From assembly GCA_963667425.1 (NCBI GenBank), contig OY763407.1:2294001-2358000 (forward strand): a stretch of DNA of 64,000 nucleotides, given 5' to 3'. This document shows, in pieces, positions 44,355 through 52,346 of this stretch. The translations under genes were made by a program, and so were the position numbers. The notes under the pieces were generated by a model. That model worked only from the letters and a program-made list of their open reading frames with translations. It was not told where the DNA came from and did not search any database. Position 1 is the stretch's first letter. Each line of letters opens with the position of its first letter. This stretch comes from G963667425 sp963667425 [NCBI: bacterium]. GTDB taxonomy: Bacteria > UBP6 > UBA1177.

Positions 44355-47300
44355 ATGAAAGAAAAAAACTCAACAGAAATCTTCACTACCATCTCAATTG
44401 AGCTTGAAAAGGACGAGAAAGCTTCTGTTCCTGAAGGGTTTTATGAAAATGAAATTCTTGAGTTTGAGCAGAAGGGACACTACTCTCTAAAAAATGAAAT
44501 CGGAAAAGGAGGCACAGGAAAAGTTTTTTTAGCTGTTGATAACTTTATAGGAAGAAGCGTAGCTATAAAAGAGCTTCTTTCTTTTTCAAATTCAAAACTG
44601 CACCATCTTTCGGTTAAAGAAATAAGAGCAAGAAACAGATTCCTGAAAGAAGCAAAAATTACAGGACAGCTTGAACATCCAGGCATTGCGCCTGTTTATG
44701 AAATAGGCAGAAAACCTAATGGGAAGCTGTACTATGCTATGCGCCTTGTCAAAGGAAAAACGCTGTCTCAGGCAATTCATGAAGCTGAAAATATAAATGA
44801 AAGACTCAGACTGCTTACACATTTCAGAGATATTTGCAATACAATAGCTTATGCTCACAGTAAAAATGTAATTCACAGAGATATAAAACCGGCAAATATC
44901 ATGATTGGAGAATTTGGTGAAACGGTTATGCTTGACTGGGGGCTTGCAAAAGTAAAAGGAGAAGAGGATGAACGTGCAGAAGAACTGGAAGAAGGGATAA
45001 AGCTTTTAAAACTTGATATAGATGTTACTGTTAAAGGCAAAATAATGGGAACTCCTGCCTATATGTCTCCTGAACAGGCACAGGGTGATATTGCTTCGGT
45101 TGATGAGCTTTCGGATATTTATTCTTTGGGAGCTGTTTTATATGAAATTATTTCCGGAGAAATACCTTATTCAGGGAAAACAGCAGAAGAGATTCTTCAA
45201 AATATAGAATCATCTAATATTCCTGATATAAAAGCACTTTTACCAATTGTCCCGCCGGAATTATGTGCTATTCTGCAAAAAACTTTTATCAAGGACAGAG
45301 ATGAAAGATACAGAAGTGCCCTTGAACTTTCAAGAGATATTGAAAATTACATGTCAGGACATAAAGTAACAGCTTATGAATATAGTTCTGTTGAACTTAT
45401 AAAAAAGTTCTTTATGAAAAACAAGACAATTTCTGTCCTTGTTGGCTTCATAATTGTTATACTTATTACAACGACGATATTAATTTCTGTTTCATATGCG
45501 GAATCTGTTAAAAAGGAAAAAATTGCTCACTATAATCTTTCACTGGGTTATGAAGCATGGGCGCGTCAGATGATTCTTTCTGAAGAATATGAAAAAGCTG
45601 CTGTTTTTGCTGCCGCTTCTCTTTTTAACAATCCATACAATCCCTATTCTCCTCTGAAATTCAGAGATGTTTCCGCATTTGGAAGCAGATTAATAAATGA
45701 AAAAACCTTAACTGGCCGTTCTTTATATTATATTGCGGCACTTAAAAGTGCTGATACACTGGTTTCCACATTTTATCCGGGAACTGTTCCAAATGATATA
45801 AAAGTACTGCCGGATGAAAGGACTGCTGTTTTTGGTGGGAGAGACAAAACATTAACTTTTTTTGATATAAATAATGGAAAAACGCTTTTTAAACTTACAG
45901 GCCATGAGGATGAAGTTTATTCTCTGGATCTTTCAAGTGATGGAACAAAGCTTTTAAGCGGTTCGTGGGATGGTTCTGTAATATTGTGGAATGTTGCTGA
46001 AAGAAAAGAGCTTCGTCGCTATGTGTTTCATAAAAATGAGATTTATAAAGTAAAAATTTCTCATAATGGAAAATTTGGAGCTTCAGGAGGTTCTGATAAA
46101 ACAGTTGTTGTTTTCGATCTCTATTCAGGAAAAATCATTCATACATTAAAAGGACACACAAAAGGAATCAGTGATCTGAGTTTTTCTGCAGATGATAAAT
46201 ATCTTCTTTCATCAGGTTATGACGGTGTTCTTTACAAATGGAATCTGGAAAATGGCGAACAAGTTGCCAAACACTATTCTTATAATAATGTTCCAATATC
46301 TTTTGCTCAGTTTACAACCGATGATAAAAATGTTGTTGCCACAGATTATAATGGTAAAATAGCAATATTGGATAAAGACAATTTTTATACTCAGAAATAC
46401 TATAAACTTAATGAAGCTATTTTCAGTGCATCACTGATTTCAGGTACAGGAGAAATTCTTGTCAGTGGAACCGATAATGTTTTAAAAAAGTTTGATTTAA
46501 ATAGCGGTAAATATGAAAACGCCTACCGTGGACATGATAAACTTATAAATGCTATTTCTCCGATTTATGGAAAAGAATTTCTGATAACGGTATCCAGAGA
46601 TGAAACTATAAAAGTGTGGAAACAGAACTCAACTAAGAAAATTAAAACTTTCAAAGGTAAAACTGCTGTTATTTCAGATATAAAACTTTCTCCGGATGGG
46701 AATGTTCTCATTGCTTCAGATAGAGATGGAAATATATTTCTCTGGAGAAAAGATCAAAACTGGAATGGAACGCTTATAAATGCTCATGATAAAATAATTG
46801 AAGCAATAGATTTTTCTCCAGACGGAAAATTCTTTGCATCAGGAAGCTGGGATAAAACCGTAAAGGTCTGGAGTAGTTTGACGGGAGAACTCTTAAAAAC
46901 AATAAAATGGAAAAATAATGCTGTTTATTCTGTAAAGTTTTCACCTGATTCAAATTATCTTGCTTTTGGAACATGGGACAATGTCATAAAAATTGTTGAC
47001 TGGAAAAATGACATAACTCTGAAAACAATAAAAGCACATACAAACTCAGTTCAGGCAGTGGATTTTTCAACTGACGGAAAAAAACTTATATCCGTATCAA
47101 GAGATGGCGAAATAATAGAAAGCGATCTTATTTTAGACACCAACAAAGTTATTTTGAAATCAAATCAGAGAATTACAGATGTAGCTGCTTCTCCTGATAA
47201 TGATACAATAGTTTTTTCTTCAGATAATGGACTTGTCACAATCTTTAACCGGAAAGGTAAGAAAACAGAGCTTTCTACAGGCTGCCCTACAATAAATAGT

Positions 47301-47576
47301 GTCTCTTTTTCAGAAGACGGTAAATATATTACAGCATCAGGGTGCTTTACGTCTATTTTTACTTCGACAGGAACAACCGTTCTTTCTATTCCTCTTAACT
47401 CTGTGGGTTATGCTTCTCTGCTTTCGAATGATAATAAGTATATATATACTTCTTCCGGAAATGAAATATTAAAGCTTCCTTTTGATAAAAAGATTTGGGA
47501 AAAAAATCCGGAAGAGCTTATAAAAGAAGGAGAAAAAAGGGCTGGTAAAAGTTTGTCTGGCTTTTATCTTAAATAA
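44355..47576 (+). CDS. Ser/Thr protein kinase with extracytoplasmic WD40 repeats
   Basis: A 1073-residue one-pass membrane protein. The Hanks-type kinase domain (about 40-340) has the glycine loop IGKGGTGKV, the lysine in VAIKELL, HRDIKPANIM, DWGLAKV in place of DFG, and GTPAYMSPEQAQG. A membrane helix lies near 358-380. From about 460 to 1060 there are WD40-type repeats (about 13), with GHxxxVYSL, SGSWDGSVILW and similar units, most likely a propeller pair on the outer face of the membrane. Such kinases sense signals through the propeller or build scaffolds. Ligand and substrates unknown. No clear ribosome site is seen upstream of ATG 44355. It ends 2 bases before the convergent DUF4956 gene. 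Confidence 0.88.
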   Translation: MKEKNSTEIFTTISIELEKDEKASVPEGFYENEILEFEQKGHYSLKNEIGKGGTGKVFLAVDNFIGRSVAIKELLSFSNSKLHHLSVKEIRARNRFLKEAKITGQLEHPGIAPVYEIGRKPNGKLYYAMRLVKGKTLSQAIHEAENINERLRLLTHFRDICNTIAYAHSKNVIHRDIKPANIMIGEFGETVMLDWGLAKVKGEEDERAEELEEGIKLLKLDIDVTVKGKIMGTPAYMSPEQAQGDIASVDELSDIYSLGAVLYEIISGEIPYSGKTAEEILQNIESSNIPDIKALLPIVPPELCAILQKTFIKDRDERYRSALELSRDIENYMSGHKVTAYEYSSVELIKKFFMKNKTISVLVGFIIVILITTTILISVSYAESVKKEKIAHYNLSLGYEAWARQMILSEEYEKAAVFAAASLFNNPYNPYSPLKFRDVSAFGSRLINEKTLTGRSLYYIAALKSADTLVSTFYPGTVPNDIKVLPDERTAVFGGRDKTLTFFDINNGKTLFKLTGHEDEVYSLDLSSDGTKLLSGSWDGSVILWNVAERKELRRYVFHKNEIYKVKISHNGKFGASGGSDKTVVVFDLYSGKIIHTLKGHTKGISDLSFSADDKYLLSSGYDGVLYKWNLENGEQVAKHYSYNNVPISFAQFTTDDKNVVATDYNGKIAILDKDNFYTQKYYKLNEAIFSASLISGTGEILVSGTDNVLKKFDLNSGKYENAYRGHDKLINAISPIYGKEFLITVSRDETIKVWKQNSTKKIKTFKGKTAVISDIKLSPDGNVLIASDRDGNIFLWRKDQNWNGTLINAHDKIIEAIDFSPDGKFFASGSWDKTVKVWSSLTGELLKTIKWKNNAVYSVKFSPDSNYLAFGTWDNVIKIVDWKNDITLKTIKAHTNSVQAVDFSTDGKKLISVSRDGEIIESDLILDTNKVILKSNQRITDVAASPDNDTIVFSSDNGLVTIFNRKGKKTELSTGCPTINSVSFSEDGKYITASGCFTSIFTSTGTTVLSIPLNSVGYASLLSNDNKYIYTSSGNEILKLPFDKKIWEKNPEELIKEGEKRAGKSLSGFYLK

Positions 47577-47578
47577 TT

Positions 47579-48265
47579 TTAAAGTTCAACTGTCGTTTCC
47601 TGAAGCATAAGGCTTACGCCATTGATTTCACTTATTTTTTTTAGGTCTGAGACAAGTTTTTCATTGGAACTGCTTTTTCTTATCTTTATGTGATATGCAT
47701 ATTCAAATTTTTTACCCTGACAGATCTCTTTTAATGTTATAAGTGCAAAAATTTTGCAGTGCTTTTTCATTATTAAAGCAATTTCTGCTGAAATGTGCTC
47801 GTTTTCAGTATCTATATTAAATCTTAAAATACCATCATAAAAAGAGCTTCTTGTCATTTGTGAAAAATATAAAAGAAAAGACGCTGACATAAAAATCAGT
47901 GTTCCAACCATTCCGGCGGCAAAAGCACCAACACCACAGGCTATTCCGCTTGCAAGAGATGCAAACATAAAAATAATATCTCTCGGATCCTTTAAATTTG
48001 TTCTAAACCTTATTATTGCAAGCGCACCAATCATTCCAAGTCCTCTTGCCAAACTGTCTCCGATAGAGTGCATAACTGTTGCAGCAACAATTGAACCCAG
48101 CATTATTGCCTGAACAAAATTTCTTGAATATGAAAGGCCTTTAAATGTTTTTACATATGTAAAACCTATTGCAAAAGAGAGAACAAATGAAAAAATTATA
48201 GCAAAAACCACATTAAGAAGAGATATTTTCTCAAGAGAGTTCTGCATAAAAAAAAGATCTATCAT
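47579..48265 (-). CDS. DUF4956 membrane protein
   Basis: A 228-residue protein with four or so membrane helices (about 18-125) and a soluble C-terminal domain. The block ARGLGMIGALAIIRFRTNLKDPRDI is the DUF4956 signature. In bacteria these proteins are genetically paired with VTC-domain polymerases, as here (the gap is 8 bases). The soluble end (about 145-225) resembles a regulatory alpha/beta fold. AGGAGG lies four or five bases upstream. Function is not established; a role in polymer translocation or control is inferred from the pairing. Confidence 0.82.
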   Translation of the reverse strand: MIDLFFMQNSLEKISLLNVVFAIIFSFVLSFAIGFTYVKTFKGLSYSRNFVQAIMLGSIVAATVMHSIGDSLARGLGMIGALAIIRFRTNLKDPRDIIFMFASLASGIACGVGAFAAGMVGTLIFMSASFLLYFSQMTRSSFYDGILRFNIDTENEHISAEIALIMKKHCKIFALITLKEICQGKKFEYAYHIKIRKSSSNEKLVSDLKKISEINGVSLMLQETTVEL

Positions 48266-48273
48266 TTTTCCTC

Positions 48274-49077
48274 CTATATATCAAAAAGATCGTTGTTACT
48301 GAATCCAAAGCGGTATTCTTTCATAACATTAAGAATTCCGTTCATATATTTTGAGAAACTTCCTCTAGTTAAATTAAATTCTCTTATAAGATCTATCATC
48401 CAGAAAGGAACATTGGAAGTGTAACATTTTAATTCAAGAATAGTATTGCACCCTTCTTCAAAAATTGTTTCCGCATCATAAGGCACCATTCTTGAATTAT
48501 CAGGTGTGACATTAAATGTGTTTTCTTCCATACACTTTAGCCCTATATCAAATGTCACTCTGGCATAGTCATCCATATCACTTATAAAAGCTTTTCTTTT
48601 GTATTGTGTAAGAATTTTAGGTTCTGCATTATATGAAATAACAAGAGATTTAAAAAAATCTATGTTTTTATTTTCTGAATTTTTTAAACCATGATTTTCT
48701 GTAGAACCAGCGTGAAAAAAATGATCTATAGATTCAGAACCGTAACAGAAACGTGATTTCTTTATTATCTCTCCGCTTTTTTGTTTTATCTCAAAGAAAT
48801 ATGGCGCTTTAGGTTTTTCGCCATAAGATCTGATTCTAATATTAAATCGATTTTCGCATCTTTCTATTCTGTTTTTTAAAAAAGTAAAAAAAGGGGTGTC
48901 AAAATAAAGATTATTTATCTGATAAAAAGAATCCTTCTCCTTTTCTGAATATTTATCAAGAGAACAGTATGGAAGAATAAAATCAGAAATAGGTTTAATC
49001 ATATCAAAAGGGATATGATATTTAAGCTCATATCTTTCAAGTATTGGTGGAATGGCTTTTTGAGAAGACCTTGACAT
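48274..49077 (-). CDS. VTC-domain polyphosphate polymerase-like protein
   Basis: A 267-residue VTC domain, related to the catalytic part of yeast Vtc4. Basic tunnel residues are kept: ERYELKY (Lys19), RIRSYG (Arg81, Arg83), EIKQK (96-100), KKSR (106-109), a later QYKRKAF and ARVTFD, and Glu in ILELKCYT. No membrane segment is present. It would polymerise nucleotide-derived phosphate into polyphosphate or act on another anionic polymer; activity is not proven for bacterial members. It sits between a TolC-like protein (4-base gap) and DUF4956 (8-base gap). Confidence 0.85.
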   Translation of the reverse strand: MSRSSQKAIPPILERYELKYHIPFDMIKPISDFILPYCSLDKYSEKEKDSFYQINNLYFDTPFFTFLKNRIERCENRFNIRIRSYGEKPKAPYFFEIKQKSGEIIKKSRFCYGSESIDHFFHAGSTENHGLKNSENKNIDFFKSLVISYNAEPKILTQYKRKAFISDMDDYARVTFDIGLKCMEENTFNVTPDNSRMVPYDAETIFEEGCNTILELKCYTSNVPFWMIDLIREFNLTRGSFSKYMNGILNVMKEYRFGFSNNDLFDI

Positions 49078-49081
49078 TTAA

Positions 49082-50314
49082 CTACCTTTTATTTGTCAGA
49101 TAATTTTGTTCAGGATCTTTTGATATAATTCCGCTCATTTCAATAAAAGCTATGTATCTATTGTATATATTGAAAGTTATTATTAGCTGCTTCATGTCAT
49201 CTGAAACAATATTTTCTTTAAGCTTGAGAATTGTAAGAGGATCCATTCCTTCTATTGATATATATTTATCAATAGATGAAGATAGGTCATATTTTTTTCT
49301 TCTCTCTTTTAAAAAATAATATTGTTCGCCAAGGCGTTTTATTGCATTTATATTTGAGATTAGTTTGTTTCTGTATCCGTTTTTTATATTCTGATATTCA
49401 ATTTTTCTTTCAATTAAAGTGGCTTCTTTTTTAAATAAAGATAATGTTTTGTCTTTTATAAGAGGTATATCAAGACCTATTTCAAGAGAAATTGATTTTT
49501 CAGGAAACGCATAGTCTTTTGAGTTGTAATTAATAGCAGCAAAATTTATAATTTTTTTTCTCTTTGCTTTTTCAAGTTCCAGAGATGCTTCCGCTGCAAT
49601 CATTTTATTTTCTTTGTAGTCAATATTTATATTTTCAATTTTGCTATCAAAATCAAACTTTTCTATTTCTGCTATTATTGACTCTACTTTTGCAATGTCT
49701 TTGATAAGAAAATTTACTTTTCCTATCCCACCATTCTGCTCTACAATTGTGCCTTCAAGTGCAGCTAAATTATTCTCTATTTTTATTATTTCAAGCTCTA
49801 TATCTGTTATTTTGTCTTCTGTTTCTAAAATCTCTCCCAAATGATTTTTGCTTGAAATAGAATCACTCTTTTTTAAAACAGCTACTTTGTCATCCATTAT
49901 TTCTTTAAGTTTTAATAACAAAGTTAAACGACTTTTAAATTCAAGATATTCAAGTACAGTATAATATCTTTCAAGAACTACTTTATTCTGCTCCATTATA
50001 TATTCAAATTTTGAATTTTGCTTAATATTGCCAATAAGTATTTTTTTATTATAAGATTCTCCCCAGCCTCTAAAATAGAATCTAAGAGAATACTTTTCTC
50101 TGAAAAAATCAAATTCATCTGTTTCTGTTCGAAATTCTACTTCATTTAAAAAAGGGGTATCTTCATCTTTTTTCTCCAGAGCTTTTACAATTTCTTTTTT
50201 TCCTTCAACTCTATAATCGTATTTAAATCCTGACACATAGCTTTCAATAGTGATTTCTTCTGAAAGCAAAATAGAAAGATTTAACAATAAAAGCAGTGTG
50301 AAAATCTTTTTCAT
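49082..50314 (-). CDS. TolC/OEP-like outer-membrane efflux protein
   Basis: A 410-residue exported protein. A signal peptide (about 1-18) is followed by mostly long coiled-coil helices (about 105-250 and 290-350) with a strand-rich segment (ISLEIGLDIPL, near 275) between them. A closing YNRYIAFIEMSGII resembles TolC-type ends. Sequence-level similarity is weak, so the call rests on architecture and on the HlyD adaptor immediately upstream, with a one-base overlap (TAATG). Would form the outer channel of a tripartite exporter. No inner-membrane ABC or MFS pump is seen in this operon. Confidence 0.6.
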   Translation of the reverse strand: MKKIFTLLLLLNLSILLSEEITIESYVSGFKYDYRVEGKKEIVKALEKKDEDTPFLNEVEFRTETDEFDFFREKYSLRFYFRGWGESYNKKILIGNIKQNSKFEYIMEQNKVVLERYYTVLEYLEFKSRLTLLLKLKEIMDDKVAVLKKSDSISSKNHLGEILETEDKITDIELEIIKIENNLAALEGTIVEQNGGIGKVNFLIKDIAKVESIIAEIEKFDFDSKIENINIDYKENKMIAAEASLELEKAKRKKIINFAAINYNSKDYAFPEKSISLEIGLDIPLIKDKTLSLFKKEATLIERKIEYQNIKNGYRNKLISNINAIKRLGEQYYFLKERRKKYDLSSSIDKYISIEGMDPLTILKLKENIVSDDMKQLIITFNIYNRYIAFIEMSGIISKDPEQNYLTNKR

Positions 50315-52227
50315 TAAATGTCAAGCTCCATAAATTTTGAATTAAGCTCTTTTCCTTCGTCGAAAAATATAAAAAAACTATTCTTGTCTTTAGCTATTCC
50401 TTCAGGCTTTAAATTGTCAAAACGTCTGATAAGATCTGCTTTAAGATTTTTTATTCGATAAAATGAGCCACTTTTTTCCTTTTTAGAAGATGTAGTAATG
50501 TAAAGCACTCCATTATCGTTATATATATCTGAAACTCTTTCATTCTGTGGTATATTTTCCAATGTCAGTATTTCAGTTTCATTTTGATCAAGAGGTTTTT
50601 CGTTTATAATTTTCTCAATGTTTTTTATGACTAAGATGACAGGTTTTTCATTATATTTTGGCGTTTTAAAAGCAATCAGCAGGGTGTTCTCTTTTATTGT
50701 CATTCCTTCTATGTCAAGGCTCTTTTTATTAATTGCTTTTGAAATAAATTCGTTTAATGGGCTGGGAGCAATATTTGCAATATTCTGCAATAATTTAAGA
50801 AAATCGATCTTTTTTTCTAAAACAAAATAACTGTTATCTCTTTTTATTAAAGCAAGTATTTTACGTTCTTCTTTTAGGTTTAGTTTTTTAGAAAAATTTA
50901 GAGAAGATAAAATAAAAATTCTATTTTCGTCAAATTTTACAATAGACTCCAAATCATTTATTTTGTCTAAACCTTTAATCTCTGCTTCTGAATTTACATT
51001 TCCGATTTTGTTTATATAGAAAAGAACAGGCTTTTTCTTTTCCGTGTCATCTGATATAACCAGAAAACAATCTTTTTCCTTATCATATACAGCTCCGGAG
51101 GCTTCTATTCCTTTCTGATTAATTATTCGGACAGGTTTATTTACTTCAATAGCGTTTAGCTCATTTTCAGCAATAGATTTTCCAATTGTTTCAGCAATAT
51201 TTCTCATGGGATTCTTTTTGTAGTAGATAAAAACTTTTTCTCCTAATATAAGCTTGTTCGTTTCAGGTATTTTTACCGTTATTTCTCTTCCCCAAAGCTG
51301 AAAATCAGGTCTTTTTAACAGTCTGACAGGGTAGGGGACAATTCTGTTGCCTAAACCCACAATCAACCCCTTTATGTTTTTTTCTCTATCAGAAGAAACA
51401 ACAGTTACTTCATCATTAAGAGAAATTTCGGAATACAGTGACTCATGAATATATCCTTTAACGAAAGAAGGTCTCTTCTGTAAAATGGATAGTATGGGTG
51501 TAAAAGGTGCAATTTTTTCTCCTCCTCTGAAATAAACATTACCAATAATTCCCTGAAAAGGCGCATATATTGCCAGACTGTTATTTTTGCTTTCAAGCAT
51601 CTGGAGCTCATCTTTAAGATTTTCTATTTTTAATTTTATAGGAGTATCACCGTTTTTTAGAATTTCATTGTATATTGTCAGTGTAGTTCCGGCTTCTCTT
51701 TTTTTATCCTTTATTTCCTGTTCTAAAGCTTCAATTTCAAGAACCATTGGGCTTTTAAGTTCAGATTTGTCTTTTTTATTTAATTTGAAACTTTTTAAAC
51801 CAGATGAAAGTTCTTTATTTATTCTAAGCTGATTCTCTATGGATTTTATTTTTGAACCAATTTCATTTAATGAGGCTTGAAGTGCAATTTTTGTTTGAAG
51901 CATTTTTGAATTTATTTCGACCTTATCAAGTCCTTTTTCAGATTCAAGTTGAAGAAGTTGATTGTTAATATCTGAAATTCTTAAAACAAGCTCAGGATTA
52001 ACAAGTTCTGCTAATTTTTCTCCTTTTTCAACATGTTGTCCTTCTACAACAAGAATTTTTTTTATTTCAACGGAACTTTCTGAATTAATTATAGTTTCAC
52101 TTGACTCCGCCATTCCCTGAAACTGTGTCGCTTCTGAATTTGCATAAGAGTTTATAATAAAAAGCAGAACAATAAGAATTATTATGAATATATAAAGAAG
52201 CTTGGTTCCTGTTACTTTATCCGGCAT
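50314..52227 (-). CDS. HlyD-type membrane-fusion protein fused to DUF3616-like propeller
   Basis: A 637-residue single-pass protein. One N-terminal membrane helix (about 9-28), then an HlyD adaptor: lipoyl half-domains (about 40-75 and 225-260, with the APFQGIIG strand), a coiled-coil hairpin (80-220) and a beta-barrel domain to about 355. The C-terminal 270 residues resemble a DUF3616/SdiA-regulated-type beta-propeller, with SGAVYDKE, DDTEKK, a DLES motif, DIEGMT and PEGIAKDKN. I know of no HlyD with this tail. It should link the inner membrane to the TolC-like protein downstream. The 119-base spacer upstream separates it from the Cys-rich gene and may hold its own promoter. Confidence 0.7.
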   Translation of the reverse strand: MPDKVTGTKLLYIFIIILIVLLFIINSYANSEATQFQGMAESSETIINSESSVEIKKILVVEGQHVEKGEKLAELVNPELVLRISDINNQLLQLESEKGLDKVEINSKMLQTKIALQASLNEIGSKIKSIENQLRINKELSSGLKSFKLNKKDKSELKSPMVLEIEALEQEIKDKKREAGTTLTIYNEILKNGDTPIKLKIENLKDELQMLESKNNSLAIYAPFQGIIGNVYFRGGEKIAPFTPILSILQKRPSFVKGYIHESLYSEISLNDEVTVVSSDREKNIKGLIVGLGNRIVPYPVRLLKRPDFQLWGREITVKIPETNKLILGEKVFIYYKKNPMRNIAETIGKSIAENELNAIEVNKPVRIINQKGIEASGAVYDKEKDCFLVISDDTEKKKPVLFYINKIGNVNSEAEIKGLDKINDLESIVKFDENRIFILSSLNFSKKLNLKEERKILALIKRDNSYFVLEKKIDFLKLLQNIANIAPSPLNEFISKAINKKSLDIEGMTIKENTLLIAFKTPKYNEKPVILVIKNIEKIINEKPLDQNETEILTLENIPQNERVSDIYNDNGVLYITTSSKKEKSGSFYRIKNLKADLIRRFDNLKPEGIAKDKNSFFIFFDEGKELNSKFMELDI

Positions 52228-52346
52228 GCCTGTTTAACCTCTTAAAAGTGTCTAAGAAAATTAATATTTGATTGTATTTGAAGATTATGGAAATAGTGTG
52301 GACAAAAAAAGGTTAGAATATGATTAAATATTTATTGTTAAATAAA

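Noticed and set aside
49641-49844. Reading frames on + inside the TolC-like gene, and similar ones elsewhere
   Set aside because: They are complementary shadows of coding sequence with poor start context.
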